This document shows, in pieces, positions 16,572 to 24,149 of a stretch of 64,000 nt of DNA. Below the pieces are notes generated by a model. The model did not search any database. It worked only from the letters and a program-made list of their open reading frames with translations, and was not told the DNA's origin. Source of the stretch: M30B80 sp965656935 (GTDB lineage: Bacteria > Pseudomonadota > Alphaproteobacteria > Rhodobacterales > Rhodobacteraceae); the NCBI GenBank assembly GCA_965656935.1, contig CBFHMG010000001.1, positions 1 through 64,000 on the forward strand, written 5' to 3'. Positions within the stretch are counted from its first letter, which is position 1, and each line of letters opens with the position of its first letter. Made by a program: the position numbers and the translations under genes.

Positions 16572-17167
16572 GCGTTGATACGGTCGTTTTCGATATTGGC
16601 GGCGTGCTCGTGGACTGGCAGCCGCATCTGGCTTGGTCCGATGATCTGGGCGAAGATGGCGCGAAGGCTTTTCTTGCACGGATCGGCTTTGACAAGATCA
16701 ATTTCGCCTGTGATGGCGGTGCGCATTTTGCCGATGCAGCCGCACGGCTTGAGGATACAGAGGATGGCGCGCGGCTTGCCCAATATGTGCCGCGCTATAC
16801 CCGCACGGTGCCTGATAAAATCAGCGCCACTTGGGATATTCTCTATGCCCTGCAAGACAAGGGCACACCCCTTCACGCGATCACCAATTGGTCCGCCGAG
16901 ACATGGCCCGAGGGGCTGAAGGTCCATCCCGAATTGGGCACCGTCTTCGGGGCGACTGTGGTCTCGGGCGAGGTGGGGTTGCTTAAGCCCAGCGTGCAAA
17001 TCTACCACCTGCTCTGTGATCGCGCCGAGGTTGCGCCCGAGCGCTGCGTTTTCATTGATGACGGGCTGCATAACTGCCTTGGCGCACAGGCGGCGGGAAT
17101 GGATGCGATCCACTTTCAAGGAGCAGACAGCCTGCGCAGACAACTGGAAGAACGGGGGCTGCTGTGA
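16568..17167 (+). CDS. HAD-superfamily phosphatase inserted between phnI and phnJ
   Basis: A 199-residue haloacid dehalogenase-like hydrolase. Motif I is VVFDIGGVLVDW (about residues 5-16; the second Asp of the catalytic DxD is replaced by Gly, as in the epoxide hydrolase/YihX-like branch). Motif II is AITNWSAETW (about 104-113), motif III is the lysine of GLLKPS (about 137-142) and motif IV is CVFIDDGLHN (about 158-167). The cap is alpha-helical and short. It overlaps phnI and phnJ by a few bases at each side, so it is co-translated with the core lyase. It may dephosphorylate a ribose phosphate intermediate; the substrate is unknown. Confidence 0.85.
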   Translation: MSVDTVVFDIGGVLVDWQPHLAWSDDLGEDGAKAFLARIGFDKINFACDGGAHFADAAARLEDTEDGARLAQYVPRYTRTVPDKISATWDILYALQDKGTPLHAITNWSAETWPEGLKVHPELGTVFGATVVSGEVGLLKPSVQIYHLLCDRAEVAPERCVFIDDGLHNCLGAQAAGMDAIHFQGADSLRRQLEERGLL

Positions 17168-18036
17168 TGGATCAAGCCTATAATTTCGCCTATCTCGACG
17201 AACAGACCAAGCGGATGATCCGCCGCGCCATCCTCAAGGGTCTCGCCATTCCAGGCTATCAGGTGCCCTTTGCCTCGCGCGAGATGCCGATGCCCTATGG
17301 CTGGGGCACAGGCGGGGTTCAGGTCTCGGCGGCGGTGCTCACGCCCGAGGACAAGTTCAAAGTGATCGACCAAGGGGCCGATGACACGACCAATGCCGTC
17401 TCGATCCGGACCTTCTTTGAACGCACCGCAGGGGTGGCCACGACCACCTCGACCGCTGAGGCCAGCGTGATCCAGACCCGCCACCGCATCCCCGAAGATG
17501 CGTTGAGCGAGGGGCAGATCCTTGTCTATCAGGTGCCGATCCCCGAGCCGCTGCGCTTTCTGGAGCCGCGCGAAAGCGAAACCCGCAAGATGCACAGCCT
17601 TGAGGAATATGGGCTGATGCATGTGAAGCTCTATGAGGATATCAGCCGCCACGGCCATATCGCGACCTCCTATGCCTATCCGGTCAAGGTCGAGGGGCGC
17701 TATGTGATGGACCCGTCGCCAATCCCGAAATTCGACAACCCGAAACTGGGGGATATGGCCGCGATCCAATTGTTCGGCGCAGGCCGCGAGCAACGCATCT
17801 ATGCGCTGCCGCCCTATACCCAAGTGGTCAGCCTCGATTTCGAGGACCACCCTTTTGAGGCCTCCAAGGCCGATCATCCTTGTGGGATGTGCGGCGCTTT
17901 GGACAGCTATCTGGACGAGTTGATCATCGATGATCAGGGCGGGCGGATGTTCGTCTGCTCCGACACCGATTACTGCGAAGCGCGGCAATCGGCAGGCCAT
18001 ATCGGCAAAGATAATGGCGGGAAGGACGCGGCATGA
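17167..18036 (+). CDS. phnJ: C-P lyase radical SAM subunit PhnJ
   Basis: A 289-residue radical S-adenosylmethionine enzyme that cleaves the carbon-phosphorus bond of 5-phospho-ribose 1-alkylphosphonate, giving the hydrocarbon and a cyclic phosphate. The unusual iron-sulfur motif C-x2-C-x21-C-x5-C is intact (Cys239, 242, 264, 270 in HPCGMCGALD and FVCSDTDYCE), with the same spacing as Escherichia coli PhnJ. The N-terminus AYLDEQTKRMIRRAILKGL and GYQVPFASREMPMPYGWGTG are family signatures. The ATG at 17167 overlaps the HAD stop (TGATG); a GTG at 17164 would add one residue. It overlaps the next gene by four bases. Confidence 0.96.
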   Translation: MDQAYNFAYLDEQTKRMIRRAILKGLAIPGYQVPFASREMPMPYGWGTGGVQVSAAVLTPEDKFKVIDQGADDTTNAVSIRTFFERTAGVATTTSTAEASVIQTRHRIPEDALSEGQILVYQVPIPEPLRFLEPRESETRKMHSLEEYGLMHVKLYEDISRHGHIATSYAYPVKVEGRYVMDPSPIPKFDNPKLGDMAAIQLFGAGREQRIYALPPYTQVVSLDFEDHPFEASKADHPCGMCGALDSYLDELIIDDQGGRMFVCSDTDYCEARQSAGHIGKDNGGKDAA

Positions 18037-18887
18037 ATTCCCTGCGCGTAGCGATTGCATCAGAGGGTCATCTTATCCTTGCGCCGACAGGCACTGAGAC
18101 ACCCTATGAAGCCGTTAGCAGCCTATCCGTTGAAGGCGGGCGCATTACCTCTGTTTTAGCCGAGAATGATCTGGGGCTTTCTGCGGCGGTGATTGCGCCT
18201 GAGGCGGATACAGTCACGCTGCACTACGCCTTGGAAAACAGCCCCCAGACAGCGGCCTACCCCGAAGCGGCTTTTGCGCCGCGTGACACCCCGCATACCC
18301 GCGCGGCTCAGGATCTGGCGCAAGCCAGCCTCGCCATCGCGGCACAGGCCGGAGGCGGCCATGCGGGGATCCTTGCATTGGTCGCTGAGGCCGAGCAGCG
18401 CTTTGAATATACGCATCCAGAGGTGCGTTTTACCGATGGGACAGAGGCCGTACCTTACCTGTCCTGCGGGCTTACGCCGGGGTCGTGCGTGGACATCAAC
18501 ACCTACCTCGTGGCGAGCCTGCGGGCCGCGGGCTATGAGGCGGCGTATTTCTACGGGTACTTCTTTCCGCAAGAGCGTGGCGGGATGACGGATGACGGCC
18601 ATTGCTGGGTCGTCACGCGCCACGAAGGCGAGGTTTTGGAATGGGATATTGCCCATCACATGAAGGCTGGCCTTGGCCCGACCCTCCCCAGCCTGAATCC
18701 GCGCCCCGGCGCGAGGGTGGCGGTGACGCATTCCATGGGGCACCGCTATGCCGGACCGCAGGGTGATATCTGCCTGAAAATTCTGGGGGAGCCTATGCAT
18801 CTGCCCTCAGATGAGGCCCCAAAATACACAAGCTTGGAAGCGCGGCTTAACTGGGCCGAGACCTCAAAACTCAAGGCGGAAGGTTAG
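18033..18887 (+). CDS. Transglutaminase-like cysteine protein inside the C-P lyase operon
   Basis: A 284-residue cytoplasmic protein (no signal or membrane segment). The second half matches the transglutaminase/papain-like fold, with a candidate catalytic triad Cys152 (GSCVDINTYLVASLRAAGY), His190 (DDGHCWVVT) and Asp205 (LEWDIAHH). The N-terminal 100 residues resemble the beta-rich segment that precedes the core in such proteins. The ATG overlaps the phnJ stop and the gene ends two bases before phnK, so it is part of the lyase operon between the radical subunit and the ATPase. Possible roles are amide hydrolysis or acyl transfer on a phosphonate substrate, or processing of a partner. No standard phn gene has this fold. 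Confidence 0.8.
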   Translation: MNSLRVAIASEGHLILAPTGTETPYEAVSSLSVEGGRITSVLAENDLGLSAAVIAPEADTVTLHYALENSPQTAAYPEAAFAPRDTPHTRAAQDLAQASLAIAAQAGGGHAGILALVAEAEQRFEYTHPEVRFTDGTEAVPYLSCGLTPGSCVDINTYLVASLRAAGYEAAYFYGYFFPQERGGMTDDGHCWVVTRHEGEVLEWDIAHHMKAGLGPTLPSLNPRPGARVAVTHSMGHRYAGPQGDICLKILGEPMHLPSDEAPKYTSLEARLNWAETSKLKAEG

Positions 18888-18889
18888 AA

Positions 18890-19690
18890 ATGCCACAGCC
18901 ATCCAATCAAGACATGGACGTGACACCTTTGCTATCCGTGCAAGGCATCACCAAGCGCTATGGCGCGCATATCGGCTGTGCCGATGTCTCCTTTGACCTC
19001 TATCCCGGTGAGGTGATGGGGATCGTCGGGGAAAGCGGCTCGGGCAAATCCACGCTGCTCAATTGCATGGCGGGGCATCTGACGCCCGATGCAGGACAGG
19101 TGGTGTTTGACACCCGCAGCGATGGCCCGCGCGACACCATCACCATGTCCGAGCCCGAGCGCCGCATGTTGGGGCGCACCGATTGGGCCTTTGTCCACCA
19201 ACATGCCCGCGATGGCCTTCGCATGGGGGTCAGTGCAGGTGGCAATGTGGGCGAGCGTTTGATGGCCGTGGGCGAGCGCCATTACGGCGATATCCGCGAT
19301 AAGGCCACTGATTGGCTGGGTCGGGTCGAGATTGATGCCGCCCGCGTGGATGACAGGCCCACAACCTTCTCGGGCGGGATGCAGCAACGCTTGCAGATTG
19401 CGCGCAATCTGGTCACGGGCCCACGCCTTGTGTTTATGGATGAACCCACAGGCGGGCTTGATGTCTCGGTACAGGCGCGCCTGCTGGATCTGCTGCGCGG
19501 CCTTGTGCGCGATATGGGGCTGTCGGCGATCATCGTCACCCATGACCTTGCCGTGGTGCGTTTGCTGGCCGATCGGCTTATGGTGATGAAATCGGGCCAT
19601 GTGGTCGAGGCGGGCTTGACCGATCAGGTGCTGGATGACCCGCAACATGCCTATAGCCAGCTTCTTGTCAGTTCCGTTTTGCAGGTGTGA
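18890..19690 (+). CDS. phnK: C-P lyase ATP-binding subunit PhnK
   Basis: A 266-residue ABC-type ATPase that docks on PhnJ in the C-P lyase complex rather than acting in transport. Walker A is GESGSGKST (about residues 47-55), the signature is FSGGMQQRLQIARNL and Walker B is LVFMDEPTGGLDVSVQARLLDLL. The substitution HQHARDGLRMGVSAGGNVGERLM is the PhnK-specific segment after the Q-loop. The start at 18890 lies two bases after the preceding stop. The 12 N-terminal residues before the ABC core are slightly longer than in many homologues; an internal ATG at codon 9 is possible. Confidence 0.94.
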   Translation: MPQPSNQDMDVTPLLSVQGITKRYGAHIGCADVSFDLYPGEVMGIVGESGSGKSTLLNCMAGHLTPDAGQVVFDTRSDGPRDTITMSEPERRMLGRTDWAFVHQHARDGLRMGVSAGGNVGERLMAVGERHYGDIRDKATDWLGRVEIDAARVDDRPTTFSGGMQQRLQIARNLVTGPRLVFMDEPTGGLDVSVQARLLDLLRGLVRDMGLSAIIVTHDLAVVRLLADRLMVMKSGHVVEAGLTDQVLDDPQHAYSQLLVSSVLQV

Positions 19691-19693
19691 CCC

Positions 19694-20377
19694 ATGATTG
19701 AGCTTTCCAATGTCTCCAAGACCTTCACCCTGCATAATCAGAGCAGCGCCGTGATCGAGGTGATCCGCGATGTCTCGCTAAAGGTCGCGCGCGGCGAATG
19801 CGTGGCGCTCACAGGGGCCTCAGGCGCGGGGAAATCCACGCTGATGCGGATGATCTATGGCAATTACCTGACGCAGGCGGGGGAAATCCGCATCGGTGAT
19901 CTGGATATCGTGCAGGCCGAGCCACGCGAGATCATCGCCTTGCGCCGCGAGAGTTTGGGCTATGTCAGCCAGTTCCTGCGCGTGGTGCCCCGCGTTCCGA
20001 CCCTTGATGTGGTGGCCGAGCCTTTGCGCGCCGTGGGCGTCTCGGCGGATGAAGCACAAGCCCGCGCAAGGGAATTGCTGACCCGTTTGAACATCCCTGA
20101 AAGGCTCTTGTCGCTGTCGCCCACGACATTCTCGGGTGGTGAGCAGCAGCGCGTGAATATCGCGCGCGGCTTTGCCCATAGCTATCCCGCCATGCTGCTG
20201 GATGAACCCACCGCAAGCCTTGATGCCACCAATCGCGAGGTGGTGCTGAGCCTGATCGAAGAGGCCAAGGCCCGAGGCGCGGCGATTATCGGCATTTTCC
20301 ATGACGAGGCCGCCCGCACCCGCGTTTGTGACCGCGAAATCGATGTGGGCCGCTTCACCCCCGGTATGGCCGCATGA
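19694..20377 (+). CDS. phnL: C-P lyase ATP-binding subunit PhnL
   Basis: A 227-residue ABC-type ATPase of the PhnL family, required for the early nucleophilic steps of C-P lyase action together with PhnGHI. Walker A is GASGAGKST (about residues 40-48), the Q-loop region is GYVSQFLRVVPRV, the signature is FSGGEQQRVNIARGF and Walker B is AMLLDEPTASLD. It ends IDVGRFTPGMAA. It lies three bases after phnK and overlaps phnN by four bases. Confidence 0.94.
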   Translation: MIELSNVSKTFTLHNQSSAVIEVIRDVSLKVARGECVALTGASGAGKSTLMRMIYGNYLTQAGEIRIGDLDIVQAEPREIIALRRESLGYVSQFLRVVPRVPTLDVVAEPLRAVGVSADEAQARARELLTRLNIPERLLSLSPTTFSGGEQQRVNIARGFAHSYPAMLLDEPTASLDATNREVVLSLIEEAKARGAAIIGIFHDEAARTRVCDREIDVGRFTPGMAA

Positions 20378-20919
20378 TCCAAGGACGCCTCATAGCGGTT
20401 GTCGGCCCCTCTGGTGTGGGCAAGGACAGCGTGATGGAGGGCATCCACAACGCCTTGCCGAATTTGCACAAGGTGCGCCGCGTGATCACCCGCGCCCCCG
20501 AACTTGGCGGGGAAGACTATGACGCCGCCACGCTTGAGCAATTCGAGGCTTTGGTGGATGACGGTGCATTCGCTGTGCATTGGGGCGCGCATGGTCTGCA
20601 TTACGGCATTCCGATCACGGTGAAATACCAGATTGGCAAGGGCACGGATTGCCTTGCCAATTTCTCGCGCAAGGCATTGCTGCAAGCGGCCGAGATTTTC
20701 CCGCGTTTTGTGGTTCTCAACATCACCGCAAAGCCCGAAACCATCGCCGCCAGATTGGCCGCACGCGGGCGCGAGACCGAGGAAGAGATCGCCAAGCGCC
20801 TCGCGCAGGCAGATAAGCCCTTGCCCGAGGGGCTTGAGGTGATTGATCTGCCCAATGACGGCCCGCTGGCCCAAACCATCGCCCGCGCGGCAGCCCTGCT
20901 TCAACCTGCGAGCGTGTAG
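20374..20919 (+). CDS. phnN: Ribose 1,5-bisphosphate phosphokinase PhnN
   Basis: A 181-residue guanylate-kinase-fold enzyme that phosphorylates ribose 1,5-bisphosphate to PRPP, the last step that returns the sugar from the C-P lyase pathway to nucleotide synthesis. The P-loop is GPSGVGKDSVM (residues 11-21), followed by VITRAPELGGEDYDA and the substrate loop FAVHWGAHGLHYGIP. Length is normal. It overlaps phnL at the start, and its last 19 bases overlap the end of the converging DUF1045 gene. Confidence 0.93.
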   Translation: MIQGRLIAVVGPSGVGKDSVMEGIHNALPNLHKVRRVITRAPELGGEDYDAATLEQFEALVDDGAFAVHWGAHGLHYGIPITVKYQIGKGTDCLANFSRKALLQAAEIFPRFVVLNITAKPETIAARLAARGRETEEEIAKRLAQADKPLPEGLEVIDLPNDGPLAQTIARAAALLQPASV

Positions 20920-21572
20920 CGATGCAACATCTCGAAGCGCCCGTCATCCCGCTCGCCGCACAAAGCGATCTGGTCAAGGATAAAGGGCTTGGGCAGGTCG
21001 GGCAGATGCGCCTGCAGCTGCGCGACCCAATGGGCGATATCGTCTTGGGGCAGTCGCCCTGTCAGGGTCAGGTGAAAGCGGAACTCCTCCAAGACATAAG
21101 GATAGCCCCATTCAAGCAGCAGAGCCTCTTGCCGCGCGCTCAAGCCCGCGCCACGACGGCGCGCAAGCTCGTCCTCGCCAGCGGGGGCGCGAAACCCGTC
21201 GAGATCGCAAACACAAGCCTGCGCAACCCCTTGCAAATCTTGCGTATCACCCTGCGGGACCAAGGCCAGAAACCGTCCCAAACGCGTCAGCTCCAACCCC
21301 TCGCATTGCGCAGGGGCAAGCCCGTCGGCCAGCGCCGCGACAGCGGCCTCCAATTCCTTGGCCGAACGCCCTTCCGCCAGACGGAATGGCGGCTTCAACG
21401 TGCCATGGAACCCGTATTTGCGCGGTGTCATGGTGATGTCACCCAAACCATGCAGAAGGGGCTGATCCGCCTCGCGGCCCGCCACCACATCCCATCCGAG
21501 CCAAGACGCCCCGAAATCGGCCAAAGGCCCTTCGGGCGGTATAAAGTAAATTGCAAAACGAGAGTATGACAT
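20901..21572 (-). CDS. DUF1045 phosphonate-associated 2H phosphoesterase
   Basis: A 223-residue member of DUF1045 (putative phosphonate metabolism protein), a 2H phosphoesterase fold. The two histidine motifs are His56-x-Thr58 (YGFHGTLKPPF) and His167-x-Thr169 (FRFHLTLTG), which in related enzymes hydrolyse cyclic phosphodiesters. It begins RFAIYFIPPEGPLADFGASWLGWD, the family N-terminus. Since the C-P lyase product is a 5-phosphoribosyl 1,2-cyclic phosphate and no phnP is seen in this window, this protein is a good candidate to open that ring; that role is inference. Its start codon overlaps the divergent phnM start by two bases, and its 3' end overlaps phnN. Confidence 0.88.
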   Translation of the reverse strand: MSYSRFAIYFIPPEGPLADFGASWLGWDVVAGREADQPLLHGLGDITMTPRKYGFHGTLKPPFRLAEGRSAKELEAAVAALADGLAPAQCEGLELTRLGRFLALVPQGDTQDLQGVAQACVCDLDGFRAPAGEDELARRRGAGLSARQEALLLEWGYPYVLEEFRFHLTLTGRLPQDDIAHWVAQLQAHLPDLPKPFILDQIALCGERDDGRFEMLHRYTLAG

Positions 21573-22764
21573 GAATTCCTCTTTTCCCACGGCCTCTCTG
21601 ACAAAGGCTTGTGACAGCGATGTGTCAAGCGAGCTTTGCCTTGCCAATGCGCAGCTTGTCTTGGCTGATCAGGTGATCACGGGGTCCGTGACCATCGAAC
21701 AGGGCGTGATTTCCGACATCACCGAAGGGGATCATATCGCGGCAGGCGCTGTGGATTGCGGGGGGGATTTCGTTCTCCCCGGTCTGGTGGAATTGCACAC
21801 AGACAATGTCGAGCGTCATATCGAGCCGCGCCCCGATGTGGATTGGCCGCATCTGGCCGCCTTGATCGCCCATGATGCCGAACTGGCCTCCACTGGTATC
21901 ACAACGGTGTTTGACGCCATGCGGGTCGGCTCCATCCATAGCGGCAAGGGGCGCTATGTCGATTATGCCCGCAAACTGGCAGATGAACTGCTATCGGCCC
22001 GCGATCAGGGCTATTTCAAGATCAGCCATTTCCTGCATCTCAGGGCCGAAATCTGTTCCGAGACATTGCTCGAGGAATTGGCGGCTTTCGGGCCATCCGA
22101 CAGGGTCGGCATTGTCAGCTTGATGGATCACACTCCCGGCCAGCGCCAGTTCCGCGAACTGACCGCTTTGAAGACCTATGTCACCAAAAAACGCGGCATG
22201 AATGACGCGGAATTTGCCGAGCATGTCGAGACCCTTTTGGGCCTGCAAAAACGCTTTGGCGCGCAGCATGAGGCGGGCGCCGTGCAAGAGGCCCGCCGCC
22301 TTGGTGCGGTTCTGGCCAGCCATGATGACACAACGGCTGAACATGTTGAAACCTCTGCCAAAAACGGCGTGGGTTTTGCAGAATTCCCGACGACGGTTGA
22401 GGCCGCCGAAGCCTGCCGCAGCCAAGGCATCGCCGTGATGATGGGCGCGCCAAACCTGATCCGCGGCGGGTCCCATTCGGGCAATGTCGCGGCCGAGACC
22501 CTCGCCAAGGCCGATCTCTTGGATATTGTCTCCTCTGATTACGTGCCCTCGGCGCTGCTGCTTTCGGCCTTCCGCTTGGCCGAGATGTGGGATGATCTGC
22601 CCCGCGCCATCGCCACCGTAACCAGCAACCCCGCGCAAGCCGTCAGGCTGGAAGATCGCGGTGTTTTGCAAACAGGGATGCGCGGGGATGTTCTGCGGGT
22701 GCGCCAAATCGGCCAAACACCCCTGATCCGCGGTGTCTGGAGCCAAGGCAATAAAATCGGCTAA
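21571..22764 (+). CDS. phnM: Alpha-D-ribose 1-methylphosphonate 5-triphosphate diphosphatase PhnM
   Basis: A 397-residue amidohydrolase-fold enzyme that removes pyrophosphate from the 5-triphosphate intermediate of the C-P lyase pathway. Metal-binding motifs are visible: LPGLVELHTDNVERH, FKISHFLHLRAEI, LASHDDTTAEHV and the C-terminal VSSDYVPSALLLSAF. The conserved start of the amidohydrolase (LANAQLVLADQVI) lies about 25 residues in, so the true start may be a GTG at 21622 rather than the ATG at 21571. The ATG overlaps the divergent DUF1045 start. A GC-rich hairpin follows the stop. Confidence 0.93.
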   Translation: MNSSFPTASLTKACDSDVSSELCLANAQLVLADQVITGSVTIEQGVISDITEGDHIAAGAVDCGGDFVLPGLVELHTDNVERHIEPRPDVDWPHLAALIAHDAELASTGITTVFDAMRVGSIHSGKGRYVDYARKLADELLSARDQGYFKISHFLHLRAEICSETLLEELAAFGPSDRVGIVSLMDHTPGQRQFRELTALKTYVTKKRGMNDAEFAEHVETLLGLQKRFGAQHEAGAVQEARRLGAVLASHDDTTAEHVETSAKNGVGFAEFPTTVEAAEACRSQGIAVMMGAPNLIRGGSHSGNVAAETLAKADLLDIVSSDYVPSALLLSAFRLAEMWDDLPRAIATVTSNPAQAVRLEDRGVLQTGMRGDVLRVRQIGQTPLIRGVWSQGNKIG

Positions 22765-22772
22765 GGCCGCAT

Positions 22773-22796
22773 GCGGGGTTGCTCGGGCAGCCCCGC
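22773..22796 (+). terminator. GC-rich stem-loop after phnM
   Basis: Ten base pairs GCGGGGTTGC / GCAGCCCCGC (one G-T pair) with the stable TCGG tetraloop, 8 bases after the phnM stop. There is no T run, so termination efficiency is uncertain. It opens a series of further hairpins. Confidence 0.55.
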
Positions 22797-22965
22797 TACG
22801 CCAAGCCCCATTGCCCCATTGATGTGGGCAGGCCCGATTGGAGGGGCCTGCTTCGCGCAAAGGCAGGCAAGCCAAAGCCCTTCTTGGCGCTGCCTTGGCG
22901 AAGCGGCCATGGGCAATAGACATCAGGCGTGACCGAGATGTCTTCAAGCAGCGGCTTGTTGCTTT
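22797..22965. other. Hairpin-dense spacer
   Basis: Three further inverted repeats follow the phnM stem-loop. They are GCAGGCCC/GGGCCTGC at 22828-22851; a longer imperfect one with AAGGCAG/CTGCCTT enclosing GCCAA/TTGGC at 22860-22896; and AGACATC/GATGTCT at 22918-22943. There is no reading frame of note. The array could be a processed RNA, several weak terminators, or remnants of intergenic repeats. Confidence 0.45.
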
Positions 22966-23121
22966 TTAGGTCGCCGTTCCGTAGCTGCCCTGAACCGAAA
23001 TGGAAAAGACATCATCACCGTCGGTCGTCAGCCCGCCGATATCATCGAGATCACCCCCAATACTGATATCACCTTCGGTAATCGTGCCGCTAAGATCGCC
23101 GCCGATATTAGGTGAACCCAT
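22966..23121 (-). CDS. Short VCBS-like reading frame, possible gene remnant
   Basis: A 51-codon frame from an ATG at 23121 to a TAA. The translation (beginning MGSPNIGGDLSGTITEGD, then GLTTDGDDVFSISVQGSYGT) closely follows the pattern of VCBS adhesion repeats, which run G-x-V/I-T-E-D-G, then V-D-x-G-D-D-x-F-S, then G-x-Y-G-T. It covers only part of one repeat. A good GGGAGG ribosome binding site lies 8-10 bases upstream, so expression is possible. More likely it is the surviving piece of a larger surface protein gene. It sits on the opposite strand to phnM. Confidence 0.4.
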   Translation of the reverse strand: MGSPNIGGDLSGTITEGDISIGGDLDDIGGLTTDGDDVFSISVQGSYGTAT

Positions 23122-23124
23122 GGG

Positions 23125-23265
23125 CTAGACCTCCCGCTCAAGCACATGCTTGAACTGGGACTGGCCATAGGAGGCGACGGAAATTTCGCCCTCACTGGTC
23201 TCGCGCGTCCACTCGATCACACGGGCGCGGCTTCCTGCCCACACCCCTGCAGAAAGGTCGTTTTT
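23125..23265 (-). pseudogene. C-terminal gene fragment upstream of the VCBS-like frame
   Basis: An open stretch of 46 codons after an in-frame TAG (23266-23268), ending in TAG three bases before the VCBS-like ATG. The translation contains AGVWAGSRARVIEWTRET and SYGQSQFKHVLEREV, which looks like real protein with proline-free helix and strand patterns, but there is no ATG start. It is probably the 3' end of a truncated gene. The family was not recognised. Confidence 0.35.
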
Positions 23266-23372
23266 CTAAACCCCACTCTGTTCATTAATCGAACAAAAGG
23301 TTAAGAAAGGAGAGGTGTTAGGGTCCCCACCCCTGCCGCAGTTGCGGCGTGGTCGGGATTTTTAGGGTATAT

Positions 23373-24146
23373 ATGGCAACGCAGACCAATGAGGTCTCCA
23401 AAACCTTTCTCAAGGGTTTGGACCTGCTTCAAAGCTATCAGAACGGCCCGCCGAGCATGACGCTGGCCGAGCTGTCACGCCGCACGGGCTATGATCGCGC
23501 CTCGGTGCGTCGTCTGTGCTTTTCCCTTCTCCATGCAGGTCTGATGGTCCAAGCAGGGCGCGAATTCCGGCTTTCCCCAAGGGTGCTGACATTGGCGGGC
23601 GGGTTCTTGCACGGCAATGGTTTCGGCTTTGATGTGCACCCGCTGCTGAACGCGCAAGCCAGCCAATTGGAAAGCGAAATCGGTCTGTTTGTGCGCTCCG
23701 ATGACCAAGCCCTCTTGGTCGCGCATTCCAATGCCGAGCAGGGCAATTGCGACTCTGGCTTGACGGTGGGAAGCTTCATGCCCCTCCTGCCCACAGCCGT
23801 TGGTCGCATGTTACTGGCCGAATTGCCCTCGGATACCCGTTTTGAGGAAGTAAAAGCCCTGCCTTGCGAGGCCTATACAAGCGCCACAAAGACCGATCTG
23901 ACCGCCATCCTGTCCGAAATCGATCTGGCCGCCCACCGCAAATATGCCGTGGTGAAGGGTGAATTCCGGCCCAACATCATCAGTGCTGCTGTTCCCGTTC
24001 GGATCGAAGGTCAGACCAAGGCTGTGATAGGCGCGTTTCTCAATCTGCCGCTCAATACATCTGACGCCGATATTTCCAAAAACATCCAGCCCTTACGAGA
24101 CCTTGCCGGTGCTTTGCAGAAGGTTGGCATTTTCGCACATTGGTAA
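23373..24146 (+). CDS. IclR-family transcriptional regulator
   Basis: A 257-residue regulator. The N-terminal winged helix-turn-helix (about residues 8-70: FLKGLDLLQSYQ, MTLAELSRRTGYDRASVRRLCFSLLHAGLM) is followed by an IclR effector domain (about 80-250) with LLPTAVGRMLLAEL and KYAVVKGEFRPNIISAAVPV. The ATG at 23373 gives the usual family start. It converges on urtE with three bases between the stops, so it may or may not regulate the urea transporter. Its ligand is unknown, though members often sense aromatic or small organic acids. Confidence 0.88.
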   Translation: MATQTNEVSKTFLKGLDLLQSYQNGPPSMTLAELSRRTGYDRASVRRLCFSLLHAGLMVQAGREFRLSPRVLTLAGGFLHGNGFGFDVHPLLNAQASQLESEIGLFVRSDDQALLVAHSNAEQGNCDSGLTVGSFMPLLPTAVGRMLLAELPSDTRFEEVKALPCEAYTSATKTDLTAILSEIDLAAHRKYAVVKGEFRPNIISAAVPVRIEGQTKAVIGAFLNLPLNTSDADISKNIQPLRDLAGALQKVGIFAHW

Positions 24147-24149
24147 GGC

